From Alphaproteobacteria bacterium (GTDB lineage Bacteria > Pseudomonadota > Alphaproteobacteria > Rhodobacterales > Rhodobacteraceae): DNA of 5,165 nucleotides. Positions 1 through 5,054 of the stretch are shown here, in pieces. The stretch is from positions 1-5,165 of the forward strand of contig JAUIBJ010000308.1 of assembly GCA_030428025.1 (NCBI GenBank), read 5' to 3'. The position numbers and the translations under genes are program-made. Each line of letters opens with the position of its first letter. The first letter of the stretch is position 1. Under the pieces are notes generated by a model. That model did no database searches. It saw only the letters and a list, made by a program, of their open reading frames with translations, and had not been told where the DNA came from.

Positions 1-160
1 CCGACAGCGCGATCACCGCGGCGGCCGCGAGCGCGGCAAGGACGGGTTTGAGGTTGTCTGCGACGGCGAAAGGCGCGCCGTTGCCCGCTTCATCTTGCTG
101 CAAATACTCCCGCCGGAGGCGTCCCCACGCCGGCCCCAAGCGCGCCCGTCGATGGCTCAT
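1..160 (-). CDS. Possible 5' part of a protein-coding gene, truncated by the window edge
   Basis: An open frame begins with ATG at 160 and runs leftwards out of the window, giving 53 residues. The ATG has a purine-rich GGAGAGGG stretch a few bases upstream, a plausible ribosome binding site. The visible product starts with a basic, arginine-rich stretch. It ends with an alanine-rich hydrophobic segment (about residues 38-53, beginning NLKPVLAALA) that could be a first membrane helix or signal anchor. Only this minus-strand frame is open through to the edge; the other two hit stops. The frame runs straight through a repeat-like motif (89-120) that I would expect to be intergenic, so the N-terminal part may not be real and the true start may lie closer to, or beyond, the edge. 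The family is not recognisable. It does not look like the start of PheT. Confidence 0.4.
   Translation of the reverse strand, partial: MSHRRARLGPAWGRLRREYLQQDEAGNGAPFAVADNLKPVLAALAAAAVIALS
89..120 (-). repeat. Rhodobacterales-type dispersed intergenic motif (candidate)
   Basis: On the minus strand this reads GCCTCCGGCGGGAGTATTTG, then a short variable part, then CAAGATGAA. I recognise from memory a motif of this shape (CCGGCGGGAGTATTT, a few variable bases, AAGATGAA) recurring between genes in Rhodobacteraceae genomes. Only one copy is present in this window, so repetition cannot be shown here. It overlaps the proposed start of the left-edge gene, where it would be translated as LRREYLQQDEA. 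Its function is unknown to me. Confidence 0.4.
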
Positions 161-232
161 GCGTCCCTCTCCGCCTGTCCCTCTCGGCCCCAGCGTCAAG
201 CCGGGCGGCGGTCAAGTCAAGCGGCGCCGGTG

Positions 233-517
233 TCACGCCTCGCCGATCTGGCGGGCGAGTTCGTCGACCTTGCCGGCGCGCCAAAGATGGATCTCGCGCG
301 CCAGCCGCAGCGTGGGCTTCATGCAGAAGAAGACCGAGCCGATCACGAAGAGCCAGATCGCCGCGGTTTCGTACTCCTTCCAGAAGAACAGGATCGAGCC
401 TACCAGGAAACAGATCGCCGCCGTGAAATCGACGCAGGTATGGGCGATTTCATAGGCCGCATAGATGCGCCGGTTGCGGTCGGACTTCTGCCGGTTCTCG
501 TGGGTGAAAAGGGCCAT
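233..517 (-). CDS. YrhK-like small inner-membrane protein
   Basis: This 94-residue protein resembles the YrhK domain family, short membrane proteins without an established biochemical role. Two hydrophobic helices are visible, about residues 28-45 (VDFTAAICFLVG and following) and 51-67 (TAAIWLFVIGSVFFCMK). A conserved-looking stretch follows, KPTLRLAREIHLWRAG (67-82). The N-terminal 20 residues are charged and likely cytosolic. The start at 517 is supported by GGAGGA about 6 bases upstream. It lies in the same direction as pheS and the small AT-rich gene, but 134 bases separate it from the latter, so it may have its own promoter. Base composition matches the GC-rich background. The family call comes from remembered sequence character; the function is unknown. 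Confidence 0.8.
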   Translation of the reverse strand: MALFTHENRQKSDRNRRIYAAYEIAHTCVDFTAAICFLVGSILFFWKEYETAAIWLFVIGSVFFCMKPTLRLAREIHLWRAGKVDELARQIGEA

Positions 518-572
518 GCGCGTCCTCCGGGTCGGGATGGCCCGAGCATAGGGAATGGCCCCGGAGGTGCAA

Positions 573-598
573 CCGCAGGCCGGGCTTCAGCCCGGCAA
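573..598. repeat. REP-like palindrome (GCCGGGC-TTCA-GCCCGGC)
   Basis: A perfect 7-bp inverted repeat with a four-base loop (arms 579-585 and 590-596) lies in the 134-base gap between the YrhK-like gene and the AT-rich gene. With its flanks it reads GCAGGCCGGGCTTCAGCCCGGCA in two parts: GCAGG before the stem and A after it. This resembles the short palindromic REP units, with a TTCA/TGAA loop, found between genes in many proteobacteria. No T-run follows on either strand, so it is not a classic intrinsic terminator, though it could stabilise a transcript end. Only one copy is present here. Confidence 0.5.
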
Positions 599-651
599 TG
601 GCGCGCGGGGGGCATCCCTCACAGCCGGGCGATGGGCGGGATGTAGGGTGG

Positions 652-909
652 CTAAGGAGAGCCAAAGAATCTTAAAATGAGGTCCGAATAGTAATAGGCA
701 ACGCCCAAGCCGATCAGAGATCCCAAAAACAAATAGACGAATACAGCGTTCTTTACCAAAAACCATGCAATTCCAAGAACAATGGATGCAACTACCGCGA
801 ACGGAAACCCAAATGTTCCAACGATGAACCAGATTATGGTCATCGCAATCGACATCATCAACGGTGGTAGGCCGCGAGTTGCCAATGCCCTTTCCTCATA
901 TTCGGTCAT
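652..909 (-). CDS. Small multi-pass membrane protein of unknown family (AT-rich orphan ORF)
   Basis: This 85-residue ORF has a short charged N-terminus (MTEYEERALATRG) and then almost continuous hydrophobic sequence. Three membrane helices are plausible, about residues 15-33, 36-51 and 55-75, with a lone lysine at 53 between the second and third. I recognise no family. Composition is strikingly unlike the neighbours: positions 661-900 are 45% G+C by hand count, against about 63% in adjoining pheS lines. Only 44 of 85 codons end in G or C, and rare codons for such genomes are used (TTA, AGA, ATA, CTA, several GGA). This points to recent acquisition. The coherent hydrophobic pattern argues for a real protein, but the start has no good Shine-Dalgarno sequence, so expression is uncertain. 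It begins 32 bases after the pheS stop and might be read from the pheS transcript. Confidence 0.55.
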   Translation of the reverse strand: MTEYEERALATRGLPPLMMSIAMTIIWFIVGTFGFPFAVVASIVLGIAWFLVKNAVFVYLFLGSLIGLGVAYYYSDLILRFFGSP

Positions 910-941
910 CTTGACGTTAAGGGTAGGCTAACGCGCTCGCA

Positions 942-2015
942 CTACCGCGACAACCCGCCATGCAGCGTCGGTACATCCAGCGCGGCAAACCCGTAATGCC
1001 GAAGCCACCGCAGGTCGGAATCGAAGAACGCCCGCAGGTCCGGGATGCCGTATTTCAGCATCGCCAGCCGGTCGATGCCGATGCCGAAGGCGAAGCCCTG
1101 CCAGTAGGCCGGGTCGATATTGCCGGCCATCAGCACCTTGGGGTGCACCATGCCCGAGCCGAGGATTTCCATCCAGTCGTCGCCCTCGCCGATCTTGAGC
1201 GTGCCGCCTTCCCAGGAACAGCGGATATCCACCTCGGCCGAGGGTTCCGTGAAGGGGAAATGCGAGGCGCGGAAGCGCAGTTCGACCGCATCCACCTCGA
1301 AGAACGCCTTCACGAATTCCTCAAGGCACCATTTCAGGTTCGCCATCGAGATGTCGGTATCCACCGCCAGCCCCTCGACCTGGTGGAACATCGGCGTATG
1401 CGTCTGGTCGTAATCCGCGCGGTATACCCGCCCGGGGCAGATCACTCGCAGCGGCGCGCCGGCGAGTTCCATCGACCGGATCTGCACCGGCGAGGTATGG
1501 GTGCGCAGCACATGCGGCGGGCGGTTGTCGCCCTCTTCGCGGTGCATGTAGAACGTGTCCATCTCGGCCCGCGCGGGGTGGTGGCCGGGGATGTTGAGCG
1601 CGTCGAAATTGTGCCAGTCGCTTTCGATCTGCGGCCCTTCGGCCACCGAAAAGCCCATGTCGGCGAAGATCGCCGTCACTTCCTCGGTGACCTGGCTCAC
1701 AGGGTGGATCGTGCCGCTGCGCCGGGGCCGGCCGGGCAGGGTGACGTCGAGCCATTCCGTCTTCAGCCGCTCGTCGAGCGCGGCATCGGCCAGCGCCGCC
1801 TTCTTCGCCGTTAGCGCCGAGTTGATCTCGTCCTTGAGCGCGTTCAGTTTCGGGCCGGCCGCCTGCCGCTCTTCGGGCGTCATCTTGCCCAGCTCGCGCA
1901 TCTTCAGGCTGACCTCGCCCTTCTTGCCCACGGCCTGAACGCGCAGGTCCTCCAGCGCGGCCTCGTCGCGGGCCTCGGAAATCAGCTTGATATACTTGTC
2001 GCGCAGATCGTCCAT
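942..2015 (-). CDS. pheS: Phenylalanine--tRNA ligase alpha subunit
   Basis: PheS is the catalytic subunit of the cytosolic alpha2-beta2 phenylalanyl-tRNA synthetase, which attaches phenylalanine to tRNA-Phe using ATP. The 357-residue product has an N-terminal helical, coiled-coil-type region (about 1-85) and then a class II synthetase core. Visible landmarks are RTHTSPVQIRSM (171-182), the motif 2 region PGRVYRADYDQTHTPMFHQV (194-213), RASHFPFTEPSAEVD (249-263), EILGSGMVHPKVL (284-296) and motif 3 WQGFAFGIGIDRLAML (305-320). The FAFG there contains the alanine known from E. coli PheS to set the size of the amino-acid pocket. The open frame extends to 2135, but ATG 2015 matches the family start MDDLRDKY and has GGAGG 9 bases upstream, so the 40 extra residues are rejected. 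The partner gene pheT is not in the window and does not directly follow: an AT-rich ORF comes next. Confidence 0.97.
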   Translation of the reverse strand: MDDLRDKYIKLISEARDEAALEDLRVQAVGKKGEVSLKMRELGKMTPEERQAAGPKLNALKDEINSALTAKKAALADAALDERLKTEWLDVTLPGRPRRSGTIHPVSQVTEEVTAIFADMGFSVAEGPQIESDWHNFDALNIPGHHPARAEMDTFYMHREEGDNRPPHVLRTHTSPVQIRSMELAGAPLRVICPGRVYRADYDQTHTPMFHQVEGLAVDTDISMANLKWCLEEFVKAFFEVDAVELRFRASHFPFTEPSAEVDIRCSWEGGTLKIGEGDDWMEILGSGMVHPKVLMAGNIDPAYWQGFAFGIGIDRLAMLKYGIPDLRAFFDSDLRWLRHYGFAALDVPTLHGGLSR

Positions 2016-2050
2016 CGCGGGGCGCCTCCGGGGTTTCCTTGTCGCCCGTC

Positions 2051-2079
2051 CTGCTAGCCGGGTGGGGGGGGGAATGCAA
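2051..2079 (-). promoter_or_regulatory. Weak pheS promoter candidate with a nine-C spacer tract
   Basis: In the 79-base gap between the desaturase stop and pheS, the minus strand carries TTGCAT (2079-2074), a 17-base spacer, and TAGCAG (2056-2051). Each hexamer matches the vegetative consensus at only about three of six positions. The spacer contains nine consecutive C residues (2072-2064). The placement, 36 bases before the pheS ATG, would suit a promoter, but the match is weak. Confidence 0.2.
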
Positions 2080-2094
2080 GCGGTGGCGACCGCG

Positions 2095-2982
2095 CTATCG
2101 CAGGTGGCCGGCATAGTCCGCCGTGAAGGCGGCATAGCCGGGCGCCGTTACCTTGTGGCGCCCCCGCATCCGGTCGTGCAGGGCGGGCAGCTTGTGGAAA
2201 GGCACATTGGGCAGGGTGTGATGTTCCACGTGATAAGGCATGTTCCACGCCAGAAACCGGATGATGCGGTTGGTGAAGGTGGTGCGCGTGTTCTCGAACA
2301 TGTTGGCCACGAAGGCACAGCGCCCATGCTCGGCCAGAAGGTAGAGCCGCAGGAAGGGCTGGCCCAGCACGCAGGGCAACATCCAGACCCAGAACAGCAG
2401 CGGTGTGACGGCAAGGCTGGCCAGCGCCAGAGCATAGGCGGCCAGCATCCACCGCGCCTCGGCCGCCACGCGTGGGCGGGCCCGGGCGGGGATGTACGGC
2501 CCCGGGTCGCGGCCCAGCGCGTTGCCGATGGTCTGGCCGATCATCGCGCGCCAGAAGGGCAGGCCGGAGACATGCGCCAGATAGGCGCGCCATGTTTCCG
2601 GCTTGCCGCCGGAGATCAGTTCGGGATCCTTGTCGGGCAGGTTGGTGAAGCGGTGATGGGCGAGGTGGAAATAGCGGAACCACTCGAAGGGCTGAACGAT
2701 CAGCAGACCACAGATACGCCCCACCCATTCGTTGAGCCAGAGGGTGCGGAAGGGCGTCTTGTGCGTCGCTTCGTGTTCCAGCGTGAAGAGGAAACATATC
2801 GCGATGCCCTGCGCCACCAGTGCCAGCGGCCACAGGATCCAGCCCTGCGCGATCCAGGTCCCGAAGAGGAGGATCACCCCCGCATGCCCGGCCAGATGGC
2901 GCAGGCCGGGGGCATCGGCGGTGCGGTTGAGCCTCGACAGCTCCTCCGGCGGCAGGGTGGCGATGAAGGCCTTGTGATCCAT
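2095..2982 (-). CDS. Membrane fatty acid desaturase family protein
   Basis: This 295-residue protein belongs to the membrane-bound, di-iron fatty acid desaturase/hydroxylase superfamily, which uses O2 and electrons to insert double bonds or hydroxyl groups into lipid chains at the membrane. The three histidine boxes are clear: HEATH (70-74), HLAHH (106-110) and HVEHH (251-255), with a further histidine in AEHG (219) in the usual extra-ligand region. Hydrophobic stretches at about 34-69, 87-98 and 176-215 fit paired membrane helices between the boxes. Length is normal for bacterial members. The substrate cannot be told: phospholipid acyl chains are likeliest, but carotenoid or other lipid modification is possible. 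The start at 2982 lacks a strong Shine-Dalgarno sequence, although MDHKAFIATLPPEE is a reasonable N-terminus. It lies 90 bases after the DUF4242 gene on the same strand and may share its transcript. Confidence 0.92.
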   Translation of the reverse strand: MDHKAFIATLPPEELSRLNRTADAPGLRHLAGHAGVILLFGTWIAQGWILWPLALVAQGIAICFLFTLEHEATHKTPFRTLWLNEWVGRICGLLIVQPFEWFRYFHLAHHRFTNLPDKDPELISGGKPETWRAYLAHVSGLPFWRAMIGQTIGNALGRDPGPYIPARARPRVAAEARWMLAAYALALASLAVTPLLFWVWMLPCVLGQPFLRLYLLAEHGRCAFVANMFENTRTTFTNRIIRFLAWNMPYHVEHHTLPNVPFHKLPALHDRMRGRHKVTAPGYAAFTADYAGHLR

Positions 2983-3004
2983 GGCACGCAGGATATCGCG
3001 GATG

Positions 3005-3028
3005 CGGCAGCCGGGCCATAGGCTGCCG
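3005..3028 (-). other. Hairpin in the desaturase 5' leader
   Basis: Perfect 8-bp arms, CGGCAGCC (3005-3012) and GGCTGCCG (3021-3028), enclose an 8-base loop. The structure ends 22 bases before the desaturase ATG, so in RNA it would sit just upstream of the ribosome landing site. No T-run follows. It may be a leader structure or simply chance pairing in GC-rich DNA. Confidence 0.35.
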
Positions 3029-3041
3029 GCGCTAAAGGCGA

Positions 3042-3062
3042 CGCGCGGCGGGCGGCCGCGCG
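3042..3062 (-). terminator. Hairpin just after the DUF4242 gene, possible weak terminator
   Basis: Perfect 8-bp arms CGCGCGGC (3042-3049) and GCCGCGCG (3055-3062) enclose a 5-base loop, beginning 10 bases after the DUF4242 stop codon. In the minus-strand direction it is followed by TCGCCTTTAG, with only three Ts, so it is at best a weak intrinsic terminator that could lower read-through into the desaturase. Confidence 0.35.
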
Positions 3063-3072
3063 CCGTCCGGGG

Positions 3073-3348
3073 TCAGAGGGTTTCCGACACAGGGTCCATC
3101 ACCCGCCCCACCTCGTGGATCGCGGTCAGGGGGATGCCGCTGATTTCCGAATGCCGGTGGATATAGCTTTCGTCGTCGGCGAGGTAGACACAGAACACCC
3201 GGTCGCCGGCGGCATAGGACTGTTGCCACTGCACATGCGGGGCGAGCTGCGCGAGGGCCGCGTTGGAGGTCTGCGCCGCGCCGCGCGCCTCCTCGTCGCT
3301 CATGCCGCCCGCGCCGGGGATGTCTCTTTCGATCACGTATTTCTTCAT
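3073..3348 (-). CDS. DUF4242 (SCO4226-type, possible nickel-binding) small protein
   Basis: The 91-residue product matches the DUF4242 pattern. It opens KKYVIERDIPGAG, has SNAALAQLAPHVQWQQSYAAGDRVFCVYLADDE in the middle, and ends ISGIPLTAIHEVGRVMDPVSETL (described here by position: about 28-60 and 69-91). The family is a single small ferredoxin-like domain; one Streptomyces member has been described as nickel-binding, but the general role is not settled. No signal peptide or membrane helix is seen, so it should be cytosolic. AAGGA lies 8 bases upstream of the ATG at 3348, a good ribosome binding site. It is transcribed divergently from the HxlR-type regulator across 154 bases containing a clean inverted repeat, the usual arrangement for a regulator and its target. 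Confidence 0.88.
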   Translation of the reverse strand: MKKYVIERDIPGAGGMSDEEARGAAQTSNAALAQLAPHVQWQQSYAAGDRVFCVYLADDESYIHRHSEISGIPLTAIHEVGRVMDPVSETL

Positions 3349-3423
3349 CGGGTCTGTCCTTCCTGTTGCTCCGGCGCGACCGGCCGCGCCTGTGGGCCAT
3401 CCTGCGGGCCGGGATCGCGCCCA

Positions 3424-3446
3424 ACCAGTTCAGAAGTTGAACTGGT
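3424..3446. promoter_or_regulatory. Inverted repeat, probable operator for the HxlR-type regulator
   Basis: Perfect 8-bp arms ACCAGTTC (3424-3431) and GAACTGGT (3439-3446) flank a 7-base spacer in the divergent intergenic region. The 23-bp size and dyad symmetry fit a dimeric winged-helix repressor. It lies 56 bases before the regulator ATG and 75 bases before the DUF4242 ATG, so it could control both. No clear -10 element could be paired with it. The neighbouring GCCGGCGCCGGC (3452-3463) is also self-complementary but is low-complexity GC sequence. Confidence 0.6.
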
Positions 3447-3502
3447 CCCATGCCGGCGCCGGCGATAGGTTTTCCACAATGCACGGTCAGGAAGGGGGCG
3501 AA

Positions 3503-4225
3503 ATGGAAGACAGACCCAGATACGGGCAGTATTGCCCGTTGTCGATGGCCAGCGAGATTCTTTGCACCCGCTGGACGACGCTGGTGATGCGCGAGTTGCT
3601 GGAAGGATCCCAAGCCTTCAACGAGATCCACCGGGGCGTGCCGTTGATGTCACGCGGGCTGCTTGCGCGGCGGCTGAGGGATCTGGTGGCGGCGGGGCTC
3701 GCCACCCGCAGCGAGACCGGGCCGGGCCGCCCGGTGGCCTACCGGCTGACGGCGGCGGGGCGGGCGCTGGGGCCCGTGGTGAAGGGGCTGGCCGAATGGG
3801 GGCAGGAATGGATCGATACCGAGCCCTCGCTGGCCGATGCCGACACCGATTTCCTGATGTGGGACATCCGGCGCAACGTGAATGTCCTGCCGGATCTGCC
3901 GGAACCCTTCGTGGTGCAGTTCCACTTTCCCGACGGGCCGGTCAACAAGACCCTGCACTGGCTGGTCTTTTCGAGGGGCGATGTGGATTTGTGCTATGTC
4001 GACCCGGGCCACGAGATAGACGTCTATATCGAGGCCGGGCTGCGCGACATGGTTCGCGTCTGGATGGGCTGGACGCCATTGGAGCGGGCGGTGGGGGAGG
4101 GCCGCTTTCATGTGGACGGCGCCCCGACGCTGACAAGCCGCATCCGCGACTGGCTCGGTCTCAGTTCGGTCAGCCATGTCGCAAAGCGGCCGCGAGAGGA
4201 ACGCGTGCTGCGCCCGATGGAATGA
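3503..4225 (+). CDS. HxlR-family winged-helix transcriptional regulator with an extra C-terminal domain
   Basis: This 240-residue protein begins with an HxlR-type winged helix-turn-helix domain, about residues 8-103. Family features include YCPLSMASEILCTRWTTLVM (10-29), the recognition region around RGVPLMSRGLLARRLRDL (44-61) and the wing ETGPGRPVAYRLTAAGR (71-87). Residues about 112-220 form a second domain (FVVQFHFPDGP, GDVDLCYVDPGHEIDVYIEA) that resembles the SCP2-like sterol-carrier fold seen in longer HxlR-type regulators and may bind a lipid-like ligand. Cys11 lies where redox-sensing HxlR proteins carry a reactive cysteine; Cys21 and Cys164 are the other cysteines. The start at 3503 has AGGAAGGGGG just upstream. 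An in-frame ATG at 3479 would add eight residues but has no such site. It is divergent from the DUF4242 gene and convergent with rplT. Confidence 0.9.
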   Translation: MEDRPRYGQYCPLSMASEILCTRWTTLVMRELLEGSQAFNEIHRGVPLMSRGLLARRLRDLVAAGLATRSETGPGRPVAYRLTAAGRALGPVVKGLAEWGQEWIDTEPSLADADTDFLMWDIRRNVNVLPDLPEPFVVQFHFPDGPVNKTLHWLVFSRGDVDLCYVDPGHEIDVYIEAGLRDMVRVWMGWTPLERAVGEGRFHVDGAPTLTSRIRDWLGLSSVSHVAKRPREERVLRPME

Positions 4226-4292
4226 GGCGTTCCCGGAATTTGCACGAATACCGTGCGGAAAAGGTGCCGCGACGCCCCCAGCGAAAGAAATA

Positions 4293-4321
4293 ACGCCGCC
4301 GGCATATCTGCCCGGCGGCGT
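4293..4321 (-). terminator. Intrinsic terminator of rpmI-rplT, probably bidirectional
   Basis: A perfect 10-bp stem (ACGCCGCCGG 4293-4302 and CCGGCGGCGT 4312-4321) with a 9-base loop lies 31 bases after the rplT stop. In the minus direction it is followed by TATTTCTTT, a good terminator tail. In the plus direction the tail is only CTCTTCC, so ending of the HxlR-type gene there is likely weaker. Confidence 0.85.
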
Positions 4322-4352
4322 CTCTTCCCGATGTCCCTCGGTAACGACTGGC

Positions 4353-4718
4353 TTACCGGGCCAATGCGCTCTTTGCTTGTTCGACGATCGCCCCGAACGC
4401 CGCCGGTTCGTGTACGGCCAGATCGGCCAGCACCTTGCGGTCCACCTCCACGCCGGCAAGGCTCAGGCCGTTGACGAAGCGCGAATAGGTCAGGCTTTCG
4501 TCATGGGCGCGCACCGCAGCGTTGATCCGCTGGATCCACAGCGCGCGGAAGTTGCGCTTGCGGTTCCGGCGGTCGCGGGTGGCGTACTGGTTGGCCTTGT
4601 CGACGGCCTGTGCCGCCACCTTGAAGGTGTTCTTGCGGCGGCCAAAATAGCCTTTCGCGGCATCGGTGACTTTCTTGTGACGGGCGTGGGTAACGGTCCC
4701 ACCTTTAACGCGTGCCAT
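4353..4718 (-). CDS. rplT: Large ribosomal subunit protein bL20
   Basis: bL20 binds 23S rRNA and is needed early in assembly of the 50S subunit. In E. coli it also represses translation of its own operon. The 121-residue product starts MARVKGGTVTHARHKK and contains the characteristic GYFGRRKNTFKVA (23-35) and RDRRNRKRNFRALWIQRINA (48-67), rich in arginine and lysine as expected for the long N-terminal helix. The globular C-terminal half includes SYSRF-like TYSRFVNGL (77-85) and VEVDRKVLADLA (90-101). Length is slightly above the common 117-119. GGAGGA is placed upstream of the ATG, overlapping the rpmI stop region. It is 14 bases after rpmI, so the two are co-transcribed. infC, often upstream of rpmI in other bacteria, is not seen here. 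Confidence 0.98.
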   Translation of the reverse strand: MARVKGGTVTHARHKKVTDAAKGYFGRRKNTFKVAAQAVDKANQYATRDRRNRKRNFRALWIQRINAAVRAHDESLTYSRFVNGLSLAGVEVDRKVLADLAVHEPAAFGAIVEQAKSALAR

Positions 4719-4732
4719 TGATCACATCCTCC

Positions 4733-4933
4733 TTAGCGCGAATAGGGCATCATCGGCTTGATGATCTGCTCATCGGCCTTCGACAGCGTGGTGGTGCCGC
4801 GCGCGTCGCGGATGAATTTGTTGGAGCGCTTGATCATCCCGTGCCGTTTTCCGGCCTGTGCGCGGATGACCTTTCCGGTGGCGCTGATCTTGAACCGCTT
4901 CTTGCAGCTCGACTTGGTCTTCATCTTGGGCAT
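4733..4933 (-). CDS. rpmI: Large ribosomal subunit protein bL35
   Basis: bL35 is a small basic protein of the 50S subunit. The 66-residue product has the usual length and signature: MPKMKTKSSCKKRFKISATG at the start, GKRHGMIKRSNKFIRDARGT (28-47), and a C-terminus ending IKPMMPYSR. The frame extends upstream to 4981, but ATG 4933 is chosen because MPKMKTKS is the family start and GAGGAG lies about 7 bases before it. It heads the rpmI-rplT pair and is preceded by a 121-base gap carrying a promoter-like element. Confidence 0.98.
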   Translation of the reverse strand: MPKMKTKSSCKKRFKISATGKVIRAQAGKRHGMIKRSNKFIRDARGTTTLSKADEQIIKPMMPYSR

Positions 4934-5005
4934 TTCCGGCTCCTCTTGTCGGTCGGTCTTGCGCGCGACTCGGCATGCCACTTCGGCCGGCCGCGCGGAT
5001 GAAGG

Positions 5006-5037
5006 GGGCGTATACGCCCGTCAGGGCTGCAAGGCAA
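5006..5037 (-). promoter_or_regulatory. Promoter candidate for rpmI-rplT with a palindromic -10 region
   Basis: The minus strand reads TTGCCT (5037-5032), a 17-base spacer, and TATACG (5014-5009). Each hexamer matches four of six consensus positions at the ideal spacing. The -10 sits in a perfect 14-bp palindrome, GGGCGTATACGCCC (5006-5019). Transcription would start near 5002, leaving a leader of about 70 bases before rpmI. Confidence 0.6.
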
Positions 5038-5054
5038 GGGGGTTTCGCGGACTG

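Noticed and set aside
195..221. Three copies of GTCAAG (TTGAC on the minus strand) between the YrhK-like gene and the left-edge gene
   Set aside because: They look like -35 boxes or operator half-sites, but no -10 sequence lies at proper spacing and the word is short enough to recur by chance.
95..646. Plus-strand open frame of 183 codons over the YrhK-like gene
   Set aside because: No ribosome binding site and no recognisable protein; the opposite strand holds a coherent membrane protein with a good start.
960..1814. Long plus-strand open frame (284 codons) opposite pheS
   Set aside because: It mirrors the GC-rich codons of a certain gene, has low-complexity R/H/G-rich sequence and no family resemblance.
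2016..2135. N-terminal 40-residue extension of PheS
   Set aside because: It overlaps the desaturase end, runs through a poly-C tract and lacks family similarity, while ATG 2015 has a ribosome site.
1987..3021. Plus-strand open frame of 344 codons opposite the desaturase
   Set aside because: The desaturase frame has all three histidine boxes; the antisense frame is an arginine/glutamine/proline-rich shadow.
3373..3390. GGCGCG/CGCGCC hairpin in the DUF4242 leader
   Set aside because: Short arms of pure G/C in a GC-rich genome; expected by chance.
3650..4459. Minus-strand open frame opposite the HxlR-type gene and into rplT
   Set aside because: It crosses a strong terminator and overlaps two well-supported genes; composition is typical of a GC-rich shadow.
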